Source of the DNA: Vulcanisaeta sp.
Lineage (GTDB): Archaea; Thermoproteota; Thermoprotei; Thermoproteales; Thermocladiaceae
Assembly (NCBI GenBank): GCA_023256215.1
Contig: JAGDXB010000072.1
Span: 1-45,055 of the forward strand
Reading direction: 5' to 3'
DNA length: 45,055 nt
The position numbers and the translations under genes were made by a program. Under the pieces are notes generated by a model, which made no database searches, was not told where the DNA came from, and worked only from the letters and a program-made list of their open reading frames with translations. Positions 23,787 through 31,993 of this stretch are shown piece after piece. How positions within the stretch are numbered: the first letter of the stretch is position 1; each line of letters opens with the position of its first letter.

Positions 23787-25652
23787 ATGAGATTACTATT
23801 CATACATGCAGAGGACTTCTCGTACCAGGTTAGGGATAAGGCTATCGAGAATCCAGAGCCACTGACGCCGGAGCTTGAGAAGGGCTCGGCGAACAATGCA
23901 CTTGTGGTTTTTATGAGTGTAGAGGAAAGTGATAATGAGGATCCGAACTATGTGAATTACGTAGTTAACGAGATACTAGACGTTCTAGGGAAGGTTAAGG
24001 CATCGAAAATAGTTCTTTATCCATACGCGCACTTAAGCCCTAATCTGGCAAAGCCAAGTAAGGCATTAAGTGTGTTATTGGCTGTCTACGATAAATTAAG
24101 GGAGAAATCACCGGTCCCTGTTATGAGGGCGCCCTTTGGTTATTACAAGGCATTTGATATAAAATGTTACGGACACCCCCTCTCGGAGCTTAGTAAGTCG
24201 TTGAGTCCATCAATGATTAGCGCCCAGGTGGTGCAACCGCAGGCCGTGAGTAAGGACTACTATGTGATATTAACGCCAAATGGTGAAGAATTCGACGCAA
24301 CGAAATACCCATTTAAACCTAATGAGGATGATCTCAAGGCGCTGGTTGAGAAGGAGGTCTTGAAGAGAGAGCTTGAGGGTGGTAGGGAGCCTAGGTACAT
24401 TGATTACTGCCGTAAATTTGGCTTTGAGTGGGAGCCTATGAGCGATGTTGGTCATATGAGGTATGGGCCAGCCGCTACGTTAATGATGGAGCTTGTTGAG
24501 GACTACGCGTGGAGGTTGGCTAATGAGCTTGGCATACCTGTGTTTAAGATTAGGGGTACGAACATGTTTAGGCGTGGTGAGAGGGCTATTGATGAGCACG
24601 CCAGGCTATTCAATGAGAGGATGTATACAATAGAGGGCGATAAGGATGAACTGATTATGAGGTATGCAGCCTGCTTCCAGCAATTTGCAATGATTAGAGA
24701 TTGGGTCTTAAGTTATAAGGACATACCTGTGGGCATGCTCGAGGTCGCTGATAGTTATAGGTACGAACAGCCTGGAGAGACGGTATTATGCTTTAGGCTC
24801 AGGAGATTTTACATGCCAGATCTACACATATTCACTAGAGACCTTAATAATGCCATGGAGGTGGCACTAAGGCTTCATGAGATCATATTCAGAGAGATTA
24901 GGAAGCTGGGCAGGGATTACGTGAGCCTTTACAATGTGACAAAGCAGTTCTACGATGAACATAAGGACTACCTAATTGAATTAGCTAAGCGTGAAGGTAA
25001 GCCCATACTAATTAGAGTGATGCCGGAACAAAAGTATTACTGGGTGTTGAATGTAGAGTTCCATATAGTCGATGAGTTAAGGAGACCTAGGGAAATAGCC
25101 ACATTCCAATTCGACATAGGCAACGCACAGAGATTTGGCATTAAGTATAGGGATGAGAACGGTGAAATCAAGTACCCCGTCATCATACATACGGCGATTA
25201 TTGGAAGTGTAGAAAGATACATATACGCGCTCCTCGACACGGCAGCGATAGCTGAGTCAAAGGGCGAGGTTCCCAGGTTGCCCACATGGATATCGCCAAT
25301 TCAGGTCAGGGTAATACCGATTAGTAAGGATCACTTGGCCTTTGCAAATGACGTTGCGAACAAGCTTGAGGAGAGAATGATTAGGGTTGATATTGATGAT
25401 AGGTTTGATGAAACACTTGCTAAGAGAGTTAGGGATGCCGAGACCTTCTGGGTGCCATATATAGTCGTCGTGGGTGACAGAGAGGTCAAGACAGGAAAAC
25501 TAAGCGTTAGGGTTAGGGGTTCTCAAAAGGCTGTTGAGATGAATGTTGAGGACTTAATTAATAAGGTTGAGGAGGAGATAAGCGGCTACCCAAGGAGACC
25601 GTTAACAATGCCAAAATACCTAAGCAAAATACCCGCAAGCATAACGATTTAA
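23787..25652 (+). CDS. thrS: Threonyl-tRNA synthetase, archaeal type
   Basis: 621 residues. The N-terminal archaeal editing domain (MRLLFIHAEDFSYQVRDKA, D-aminoacyl-tRNA deacylase-like, about residues 1-145) is followed by the class II catalytic core (zinc-site region MRYAACFQQFAMIRDW; motif 2 RYEQPGETVLCFRLRRF; motif 3 near IHTAIIGSVERYIYALLD) and a C-terminal anticodon-binding domain (SPIQVRVIPISKDH). Several crenarchaea split editing and catalysis into two proteins; here they are fused. The start is ATG 23787, where the editing fold begins and about 30 nt after an AT-rich TATA-like run; TTG 23775 is less likely. Confidence 0.94.
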   Translation: MRLLFIHAEDFSYQVRDKAIENPEPLTPELEKGSANNALVVFMSVEESDNEDPNYVNYVVNEILDVLGKVKASKIVLYPYAHLSPNLAKPSKALSVLLAVYDKLREKSPVPVMRAPFGYYKAFDIKCYGHPLSELSKSLSPSMISAQVVQPQAVSKDYYVILTPNGEEFDATKYPFKPNEDDLKALVEKEVLKRELEGGREPRYIDYCRKFGFEWEPMSDVGHMRYGPAATLMMELVEDYAWRLANELGIPVFKIRGTNMFRRGERAIDEHARLFNERMYTIEGDKDELIMRYAACFQQFAMIRDWVLSYKDIPVGMLEVADSYRYEQPGETVLCFRLRRFYMPDLHIFTRDLNNAMEVALRLHEIIFREIRKLGRDYVSLYNVTKQFYDEHKDYLIELAKREGKPILIRVMPEQKYYWVLNVEFHIVDELRRPREIATFQFDIGNAQRFGIKYRDENGEIKYPVIIHTAIIGSVERYIYALLDTAAIAESKGEVPRLPTWISPIQVRVIPISKDHLAFANDVANKLEERMIRVDIDDRFDETLAKRVRDAETFWVPYIVVVGDREVKTGKLSVRVRGSQKAVEMNVEDLINKVEEEISGYPRRPLTMPKYLSKIPASITI

Positions 25653-25654
25653 TG

Positions 25655-25710
25655 TCAGCACTCTTCCCAATCATCATGACTCAGGTAGCAGCCCCTTTTC
25701 TCCTCATCAG
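25655..25710 (-). ncRNA. C/D box sRNA (minus strand)
   Basis: Read on the minus strand: C box CTGATGA (25710-25704), a 19-nt region ending in guide GGGGCTGCTAC, D' box CTGA (25684-25681), 3-nt spacer, perfect C' box ATGATGA (25677-25671), 12-nt guide TTGGGAAGAGTG (25670-25659), D box CTGA (25658-25655). The C'/D half is textbook; the C/D' guide region is longer than the usual 12 nt. A minus-strand TATA element at 25735-25744 would start transcription about 3 nt before the C box. It fills the gap between thrS and the DUF981-like gene. Targets were not identified; the D guide would pair with CACTCTTCCCAA. Confidence 0.78.
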
Positions 25711-25734
25711 TTAAGTAAGGTAATAAGGAAGAAG

Positions 25735-25744
25735 AATAATAAAT
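25735..25744 (-). promoter_or_regulatory. TATA box of the 25.7-kb C/D sRNA
   Basis: ATTTATTATT on the minus strand, centred about 26 nt upstream of position 25713, giving the sRNA its own promoter downstream of the DUF981-like gene. Confidence 0.5.
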
Positions 25745-25774
25745 TTTGATTTGAATTAGTTATCGTGAACCGAA

Positions 25775-26443
25775 TTAACCCGATGTGCCATACCACGGTG
25801 TCCATTTAGACCAAATCAATGTGTGTGCAAATGCTGCATTTATACCGATGAAAAACGCCAAGATACCGGATAATATCAATAATACCATTACAAGCACACC
25901 AACATACCTACCCACATTACCCCTAGGTAGCATCGCACCTGGACTAATCAACATGGCTAATCCCAAGAGCAGGTACATACCACCCGCAAAGAGCGGTTCC
26001 ATTGTTAACCCACGCACTAATATGTCGACACCGTACACAATCACCGGTATACTAAATAGGGCTATAGGCACTGATAAGTACCTTAGATCAGCGCCAATGT
26101 ACATAGCCCAACCAATCATTAGCAGAACCGTACCAAATATCGGCCATGCATCAGAAAACAATAGGTTATATGGCCCAGGTAATGGCCAAGTCATAGCCGC
26201 CCATAAACCAGTTGCTAATGCGTAAATGCCGACACTTATGAAAAACGTAGCCAAACACCTATTCACATTTATACAGACAGCTACGCCCTGGGTCTCCGTA
26301 GTTGCTACTTGAACTCTAGAACCATCAGTAACAACTCTAGGTCTTCTTACGAAATTCATGTAAACACCATACGCAGCAGTTATGAGTGTTATTCCCAGTG
26401 TCATCAACCATATATCCAACATGTCAATGAATAGGCCGGGCAT
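25775..26443 (-). CDS. Polytopic membrane protein, DUF981-like
   Basis: 222 residues with about six transmembrane helices (first near residues 8-28). It resembles the archaeal DUF981 membrane proteins, with the conserved stretch ALATGLWAAMTWPLPGPYNLLFSDAWP. Function is unknown; no transport or catalytic motif is visible. The start at 26443 is ATG, with a TATATAAT-like element about 30 nt upstream on the minus strand. It stands alone, with a C/D sRNA downstream on the same strand. Confidence 0.78.
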   Translation of the reverse strand: MPGLFIDMLDIWLMTLGITLITAAYGVYMNFVRRPRVVTDGSRVQVATTETQGVAVCINVNRCLATFFISVGIYALATGLWAAMTWPLPGPYNLLFSDAWPIFGTVLLMIGWAMYIGADLRYLSVPIALFSIPVIVYGVDILVRGLTMEPLFAGGMYLLLGLAMLISPGAMLPRGNVGRYVGVLVMVLLILSGILAFFIGINAAFAHTLIWSKWTPWYGTSG

Positions 26444-26711
26444 TCCTCAATCACCGAGAGTTTTCATAAAAACATAATTATATAATACCTTATTTAAGTG
26501 CAAATTATGCATTAATTCTAATGTTTAAATAGTCATTATTTATTTAATTATTCAATATTATTTAAAAATAGTTTAATGTATTTATTGGTGAACAAATGAA
26601 TATTGAGGGACCGTCATTGCGGTGTTAATGGCTGGTGATTAATTTTAGTGGTTATTTGGGTTAGCTGGAGCGATTACTATAAAAGGTGGTGTTACTAATA
26701 TCTGCGGCAAG
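26444..26711. other. 268-bp divergent intergenic region
   Basis: Very AT-rich from 26460 to 26590, with promoter elements for the minus-strand membrane protein. The nreA TATA element (CTATAAAA near 26678) is at the right end. The stretch 26590-26670 has normal composition but no ORF over 10 codons and no C/D boxes that I can see. Confidence 0.5.
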
Positions 26712-27878
26712 ATGGTTAGGTTTAGCGAATTACCTCCAGAATTTTGGCGTGAATTTAGGCTTTGGGGTGGTGTAGGTAAGTATTTTGATGGCTTGTCGCC
26801 GCCGGGTAATTTCGTTGGTTCTGTTAACTATCCAAATATTAACGTTGGTGCATTGGTTAGTAAATATGAGAATGCTGATTTACTCGACAATCCTGAGGAG
26901 TGGTTTAGGAGAGGATTCACGCAATTAGACGTGCTTAAGCTTAGATTTAGGATGATGTTGGCTAGGACTAGGGTGTCCGTTAACTCGCTAAGTAATCCAA
27001 TAGTTGATAGAATTCAGGAGTTAAGTATTGGGCGTAAACCTGTGAGTGTTGAGGCTAGATTTAGGAGGTCAATACTTAGGTTATTAACCAATGATTACCA
27101 TGCACCGGTCGCCGGTATTGGTGAGGTCGATAATTTAAGGATAACATCTAATGTAAGTGCTGAGAATATTGTTGAAAGGGTGGTTAATGATACCGATGTT
27201 GATGCGCAAACAGCAATTATCGAGCTTTATGAGGGTGGTATACCTGTATCGAGAATACAGAGGTTAATGGCGGTTGGATTATTGGGAAATTCACGATTTA
27301 GGAGGTTAGTACCGACTCGTTGGTCCATAACGGCTGTTGACTCAATAATTGGTGATTACATAAGAAATGAGATTAAACAATACAGTGAGCTGGGGCAGGT
27401 GGAGGTTCATAGGATGGAGTACATGGGCAATAGGTACGTTGTGATGCTAATACCTGGTCCCTGGAGGTACGAGTTGATTGAACTTAAATTGCCTGGTTCT
27501 GTATGGAATAGAAATGGTTCATCGCCTAGGGTATTTGTTGATCGTGAAGGTGTGAAGGGATTGAAGGGTTATGCGGAGATGACAGGCGGTGCATTTTACG
27601 CAATTAGGCTTGGTATCCTTGAATACCTTAGGAAAGTTAAGAGGCAGGCGACTGCCATAGCCATAAGGGAGGTAACGCCTGAATACGAAATACCTGTCGG
27701 TATCTGGCAAGCGCGCGAAAGTGTTAGGAATGGTATGGGCATTAATTATGTTAAATTCTCGAGTGTTTCCGAGGCTATTAATCATGTAAGTAACTCATTA
27801 ATTACTGGGAAGCTATGGCTTTCTCACTCCTTATTAATCAAGGTTTCCAGTACCGATATTACAAGGTTTCTCATCTAA
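26712..27878 (+). CDS. nreA: DNA repair protein NreA
   Basis: 388 residues of the archaeal Nre family, linked to repair of alkylation and crosslink damage through PCNA. Family landmarks: SPPGNFVGSVNYPNINVGAL near the N-terminus, ARTRVSVNSLSNPIVDRIQE, QTAIIELYEGGIPVSRIQRL, and RRLVPTRWSITAVDSIIGD. Two oddities are visible. The protein contains no cysteine at all, so the N-terminal C4 zinc site found in many family members is absent. The extreme C-terminus TDITRFLI looks like a weak PCNA-interaction (PIP-like) motif. The start at 26712 lies about 30 nt after a TATA element. Overlaps ctaB convergently by 8 bp. Confidence 0.9.
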   Translation: MVRFSELPPEFWREFRLWGGVGKYFDGLSPPGNFVGSVNYPNINVGALVSKYENADLLDNPEEWFRRGFTQLDVLKLRFRMMLARTRVSVNSLSNPIVDRIQELSIGRKPVSVEARFRRSILRLLTNDYHAPVAGIGEVDNLRITSNVSAENIVERVVNDTDVDAQTAIIELYEGGIPVSRIQRLMAVGLLGNSRFRRLVPTRWSITAVDSIIGDYIRNEIKQYSELGQVEVHRMEYMGNRYVVMLIPGPWRYELIELKLPGSVWNRNGSSPRVFVDREGVKGLKGYAEMTGGAFYAIRLGILEYLRKVKRQATAIAIREVTPEYEIPVGIWQARESVRNGMGINYVKFSSVSEAINHVSNSLITGKLWLSHSLLIKVSSTDITRFLI

Positions 27879-28734
27879 TGATTGATAATACCATACCCAG
27901 TATGAGGAATACCGTCAATACTGGTGAGCTTGCCTTAAACATCTGCCAAAACACCTCCCTGTTCGGCCTTACGATGGCCTTAATACTGTAGTAGCTGCTC
28001 CAAGCCGTTACCATCAATAGTATTACTAAGCCAATTATATTGTTGAGTAGGTATAGGTAAAGGAATAGCATGTATACATTAGAGGCAATGTTAAGTAGGG
28101 CCACTAAGATCATGGCATTATTCTCACTCATCTCAAGAGGTAGCATTTTAATGCACGTCCTTGAGTAATCATCCTTAGCCCTGATCACGAGACTCCATAT
28201 GTGTGCCGGTATCCATAAGTAAACAGCCATTGACAGTAGGAATGCCTTTAAATCTAGGGGCCTCACTACGGTCCAGCCGGTCAGTAGGGCAGCATTGCCC
28301 GCGATACCGCCAATAAGTATATTCAGCCAACTCTTACATTTAAGAAATACCGTATACACTATGGCGTAGAAAAACCAGCCCAATACCACAAATACTGTGG
28401 GCCAAAATCCGAGCCATAGGTATGATAAAGCAAAACCCATTATTGATAGGACCAAGGCTTCGATCAATGCGCTATCAGGGCTCACACGACCAGCCGGTAA
28501 CGGCCTATTCCTAGTTCTAGCCATCTGAGCGTCTATGTCTCTTTCGTAGTACATATTGAATACGGCAGAACCCCCGGTACTCAATAATCCTACAAACGTC
28601 AATTCTATAATCGTTATTATATTGAGCTTTGGTGGTAGGGCGAAAATGTAGCCAGCCACCGCCGCCAGTACCAATAACCAAATAACCCTGGGCTTCATAA
28701 GCAGTATGTAGTCCTTGATCGTCACATGATTCAT
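27871..28734 (-). CDS. ctaB: Heme O synthase (protoheme IX farnesyltransferase)
   Basis: 287-residue UbiA-superfamily membrane enzyme with about nine helices that attaches a farnesyl or geranylgeranyl group to heme b, giving heme O for terminal oxidases. The first Asp-rich motif is clear (NMYYERDIDAQMARTRNRPL); the second loop (VIRAKDDYSRTCIKMLP) also fits. The N-terminus DYILLMKPRVIWLLVL is typical CtaB. No cytochrome oxidase genes are nearby. Start ATG 28734. Confidence 0.93.
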   Translation of the reverse strand: MNHVTIKDYILLMKPRVIWLLVLAAVAGYIFALPPKLNIITIIELTFVGLLSTGGSAVFNMYYERDIDAQMARTRNRPLPAGRVSPDSALIEALVLSIMGFALSYLWLGFWPTVFVVLGWFFYAIVYTVFLKCKSWLNILIGGIAGNAALLTGWTVVRPLDLKAFLLSMAVYLWIPAHIWSLVIRAKDDYSRTCIKMLPLEMSENNAMILVALLNIASNVYMLFLYLYLLNNIIGLVILLMVTAWSSYYSIKAIVRPNREVFWQMFKASSPVLTVFLILGMVLSIIR

Positions 28735-28877
28735 TATTGAGTATTATAATTAAAAACTTTATTTCAAAAACCACGCTAAGGCACTCCCAATTGCTTGTTC
28801 AGTGATTTTAACATAAACAATGTAATAGCTTTATTTTATTTAATAACAATAAATCAAGGGTTCTGCCCACTATTGAT

Positions 28878-30473
28878 GTGAAGGTTGGTGTTGTAATTAA
28901 GGCACAGAGCCCCAGGGCATTCTGGTTTAGGGTATTTGATAATGTTGAGGATAAGATAAATGTTGGCTCATTCGTAACACTTGATAATTATGAGAATAAG
29001 GTAAATGGACCAATACTTGCTAGGGTAACTAGGGTAATTAGACATAATTACTTGGTTGATGATAGGGTCATCGCACAGTTAGGTAGTGAGGATGTGATAA
29101 ATACATTTAGGGATTATGGAATTGACATACAGTACATAGCCCAGTCAACGCTGGCTAGGGCGGTTGTGATAGGCTATAGGGTAGGTACCAGGTTTTCGAA
29201 ACCTCTTAAACCTCCTAAGCCCATGGATTTCGTTTATGCACCAAGTGAGGAGGAGCTCAGTAAATTACTTCGACTAAGCATGGATGGAGTTAGGCTCTTT
29301 ATCGGTAATGTGAGGTCATTATCGATACCAGCCGAGCTCGATGCAAATAAATTGATATCTCATCATTGCGCAATACTGGCGGCGACTGGTGGTGGTAAGT
29401 CCTGGCTTGCAGGTGTTTTAATTGAGGAGTTGGTTTTGAGGGCTGAGGTGCCCATAATAGTTGTGGATCCTCACGGTGAGTACTCAGCGATGCAAGTGCC
29501 CAAGGTGAATTCTGAGGATGCTAAGTACGTGGCTAATATGGTCAGGGTCTATGTTCCTGGTAAGGTGGATACTACAAGCCTTGATGAGTACTTTAGATCA
29601 AGATTTGGGGTTAATAGGAGATATACGAGGTTTGGTGTTAATCCGAGATCGTTACCATTAAGGCTTATGGAAGGCTTGCTTAACCATTACTACGGCCTTA
29701 CCGATGCTCAGAGGAGGATTCTTGAGGAGGCCTGGCAGTACATGGGGATGAGTAATGAGTTGACAAGCATTGATGAGTTCCTAAATGATTTGGAGAAGAG
29801 TGGTGGTAAGATTGTTAGGGGTTATGGAAACGAACTTGCCCTATCCACTTTATTGACTAAGGTTAGGATGCTCATCGAGAATAGGCCGTTCTTTCTAACG
29901 AGACCTGGTGAGTTCTACGGTAACGAGCCAATAAGACTCCTGGAAATTAAAGAATTGTTGGAGTATGGTGTTCACGTACTTGACCTTAGCGGTTTAGATC
30001 TGATCGATCAGCAGGCGTTGGTTGCGTTGATACTTAGTGAGGTCTTTAAGGTATCAACACAGAGGAGGGATAGGCCTGCATTTATAGTGGTTGAGGAGGC
30101 GCATAACTTCGCCCCGTCAGTAGGCTCTGCATTGAGTACGTCAGCATTAATAAAGATTGCTAGGGAGGGTCGTAAGTTCGGTGTTGGTCTCTGTATAATC
30201 AGTCAAAGACCATCTAAGGTGCACCCCGACGTCTTAAGTCAAGCACTAACTCAGGTGTTTAAGAGGATTATAAATCCCGTAGATCTTAAGTATGTCAGGA
30301 ATGTTGTGGAGTTTATTTCAGACGAGGATTTATGGGAGGTCAGGGTTCTTAATGAGGATGATGCCTTAGTTACCGGCCTTGCAGTTCCAATGCCATTACC
30401 AGTTAAGGTTAGGGATAGATTGACTGAGCATGGTGGTGTAACGCCTACCTTAACGCCTAGAAATAGGGTCTAA
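28878..30473 (+). CDS. herA: HerA hexameric DNA helicase/translocase
   Basis: 531 residues. The N-terminal HAS-barrel (KVGVVIKAQSPRAFWFRVFD, GSFVTLDNY) is followed by a FtsK/HerA-type ATPase with Walker A AATGGGKSWL, the VVDPHGEYSAM segment, Walker B FIVVEEAHNFAPS and the arginine-finger-like SQRPSKVHPDVLSQ. HerA drives DNA end resection with NurA and Mre11-Rad50. In many archaea these four genes form one operon; here none of the partners is adjacent. The start is GTG 28878, following TATTTAATAA-type sequence. Confidence 0.92.
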   Translation: MKVGVVIKAQSPRAFWFRVFDNVEDKINVGSFVTLDNYENKVNGPILARVTRVIRHNYLVDDRVIAQLGSEDVINTFRDYGIDIQYIAQSTLARAVVIGYRVGTRFSKPLKPPKPMDFVYAPSEEELSKLLRLSMDGVRLFIGNVRSLSIPAELDANKLISHHCAILAATGGGKSWLAGVLIEELVLRAEVPIIVVDPHGEYSAMQVPKVNSEDAKYVANMVRVYVPGKVDTTSLDEYFRSRFGVNRRYTRFGVNPRSLPLRLMEGLLNHYYGLTDAQRRILEEAWQYMGMSNELTSIDEFLNDLEKSGGKIVRGYGNELALSTLLTKVRMLIENRPFFLTRPGEFYGNEPIRLLEIKELLEYGVHVLDLSGLDLIDQQALVALILSEVFKVSTQRRDRPAFIVVEEAHNFAPSVGSALSTSALIKIAREGRKFGVGLCIISQRPSKVHPDVLSQALTQVFKRIINPVDLKYVRNVVEFISDEDLWEVRVLNEDDALVTGLAVPMPLPVKVRDRLTEHGGVTPTLTPRNRV

Positions 30474-30529
30474 GTATCTCAAGTGTATTATCTAAGTGTA
30501 ATTTGTATATAACTAGAGTTAGGTAAAAC

Positions 30530-30536
30530 TTTTATT
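30530..30536 (+). promoter_or_regulatory. TATA box placing the start of the TGT-fold gene
   Basis: TTTTATT preceded by GTAAAAC (BRE-like), centred 26 nt before GTG 30559. TTG 30535, which overlaps the element, is therefore unlikely to be the start. Confidence 0.55.
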
Positions 30537-30558
30537 GAACTCTCATGATCGTGAAGGC

Positions 30559-31518
30559 GTGAGGGTAATTCTTGGTACGCCAATAAATTCGAGACCTAAG
30601 CCATGGCTTTATTTCCATGTACCAGCCCTCATGGTTAATGCATATGACATTATTAAAAATAAAGATAGGAAGGAGCACACAATAAAGAATATCCTTCAAT
30701 ACGATGGTGAGGTTTGGATGGATAGCGGTGGTTACCAATTCCTTAGGCATGGAAAGATTCCAGATATCGAGGATTTATCGAGGGTCTACGATAAATTCTG
30801 GGATGTTAGGTATTACCTAAACCTTGATTATCCCCCAAGTCCTACTGATTCTGATAATGAATTAAGAATTAAGCTGGAGAAATCGTTGAGGAATTATGAG
30901 TATCTAATTAAAAGGTTCGATAATGTTTTGCCAGTAATTCATTATCACTGGAAGGAGCAAGTAACAATCAAGTACCTACTCAAATACCTGGATTATAACC
31001 CAGAATGCATAGCGATAGGCGGCCTAGTGCCCTACGTACTAATTAGTAAGGGTGTACCAAGGAACTCCCGAAGATTAGCGTTAGAATTCTTACTCAAGGT
31101 TAAGCGGGAGACTAAGACGTGTATTCACGTGCTTGGTCTTGGCTCGCCCATAATAAATCCAATACTTAAAATCATGAATATGGATAGCACTGACACGAGT
31201 ACCTGGAGGGTTAAGGCTGCCTATGGGAAGGTCGTCATGCCTGGCGGTGGTGAGAGACACGTTAGCGGTAGAGCGATAAGTTTTGGCGGTAAGAAGGCTT
31301 CCTCTGAGGATTTAATGCGGCTCTATGAATTTCTAAATAGAACTGGATTCCCAATCCTTGATAGGTTTGAGGATTTACAATCGAGCTTCGAATACAGGGC
31401 TTTAATCAATGCATGGGTTGTTCTTAATAGTTATGAGATTCCTAATACGGGCGTATTTAGGAGAATTTATGAGGAATTTGCGAATAAGTTGATTGCTGAA
31501 GAGATAACCAAGGAGTAG
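30559..31518 (+). CDS. TGT-superfamily (tRNA-guanine transglycosylase fold) protein, unassigned role
   Basis: 319 residues. It has TIM-barrel motifs reminiscent of tRNA-guanine transglycosylase: WMDSGGYQF (D55; compare DSGGFQ), NLDYPPSPTDS, AIGGLVPY, HVLGLGSP, and MDSTDTSTW, where D209 would occupy the position of the catalytic nucleophile. It is much shorter than archaeal arcTGT, has no PUA region, and lacks the CxCxxC zinc cluster; only two cysteines are present. It may act on tRNA or DNA bases (compare DpdA, a DNA-modifying TGT relative), or be a degenerate homolog. The neighbour HerA is a DNA enzyme, but a functional link is speculation. The start is fixed by a TATA box about 26 nt upstream. 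Confidence 0.65.
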   Translation: MRVILGTPINSRPKPWLYFHVPALMVNAYDIIKNKDRKEHTIKNILQYDGEVWMDSGGYQFLRHGKIPDIEDLSRVYDKFWDVRYYLNLDYPPSPTDSDNELRIKLEKSLRNYEYLIKRFDNVLPVIHYHWKEQVTIKYLLKYLDYNPECIAIGGLVPYVLISKGVPRNSRRLALEFLLKVKRETKTCIHVLGLGSPIINPILKIMNMDSTDTSTWRVKAAYGKVVMPGGGERHVSGRAISFGGKKASSEDLMRLYEFLNRTGFPILDRFEDLQSSFEYRALINAWVVLNSYEIPNTGVFRRIYEEFANKLIAEEITKE

Positions 31519-31580
31519 GTTTAAGAAAGAGAAGAAATGAGGATTATGTTTATTAACACCATAACACCTATTATCGTTTC

Positions 31581-31928
31581 GTGAGGAAGATACAAAAGAA
31601 CTGCCTAACATTAGTAATAGATGTATGTAATGACTCCTTCGACAGATTTAAGAGTGTTCTCAATACCGTAATCAGGAAAGCAGGGTTTGGCGGTGCCTTG
31701 AGGGTACTCGTTTATAAGTGTAAGGATTTAGATTTCAATAGGTATGTTAGGGAGTTGAACAGTGTTGTGGCTAACAATTTCTCGGTTACAATCTTCGTGT
31801 ACGAATTCGACAATTTAGAATCATTAATTAAAGAGCTTAACAATAACATATTTAGTAATTGTGATAATGTTAGTTTACTATCAACGATAGAATTGCCTAT
31901 CAATATTAATTATGAAAGGTTAAAATAA
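31581..31928 (+). CDS. Hypothetical protein, 115 aa
   Basis: No family recognised. The product alternates strands and helices (LTLVIDVCNDSFDRFKSVLN, GALRVLVYKCKDLDFNRYV, FSVTIFVYEFDNLESLIKEL) with three or four cysteines, suggesting a compact alpha/beta fold. The GTG start at 31581 has a TTTATTAA-type TATA element about 26 nt upstream and should be leaderless. It ends 5 bp before a minus-strand C/D sRNA. Regular strand/helix alternation and a proper promoter make it likely to be a real gene. Confidence 0.65.
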   Translation: MRKIQKNCLTLVIDVCNDSFDRFKSVLNTVIRKAGFGGALRVLVYKCKDLDFNRYVRELNSVVANNFSVTIFVYEFDNLESLIKELNNNIFSNCDNVSLLSTIELPININYERLK

Positions 31929-31933
31929 GATTA

Positions 31934-31983
31934 TCAGCTTAGCCCAGGACATCATTAAGTTCAGACCTTGCAAGCATCATCAT
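31934..31983 (-). ncRNA. C/D box sRNA (minus strand)
   Basis: Read on the minus strand: C box ATGATGA (31983-31977), 12-nt guide TGCTTGCAAGGT (31976-31965), D' box CTGA (31964-31961), 5-nt spacer, C' box ATGATGT (31955-31949, one mismatch), 11-nt guide CCTGGGCTAAG (31948-31938), D box CTGA (31937-31934). Box order, spacing and guide lengths are textbook for an archaeal dual-guide 2'-O-methylation sRNA. It fills the gap between two convergent gene ends. I see no clear TATA box 26 nt upstream, so it may be processed from the DUF2848 transcript. Predicted target strings are ACCTTGCAAGCA and CTTAGCCCAGG; the RNAs carrying them were not identified. Confidence 0.83.
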
Positions 31984-31993
31984 GTCAGGTAAT

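Noticed and set aside
26595-26630. Micro-ORF of 9 codons before nreA
   Set aside because: Too short, no promoter or Shine-Dalgarno support, and no recognisable product.
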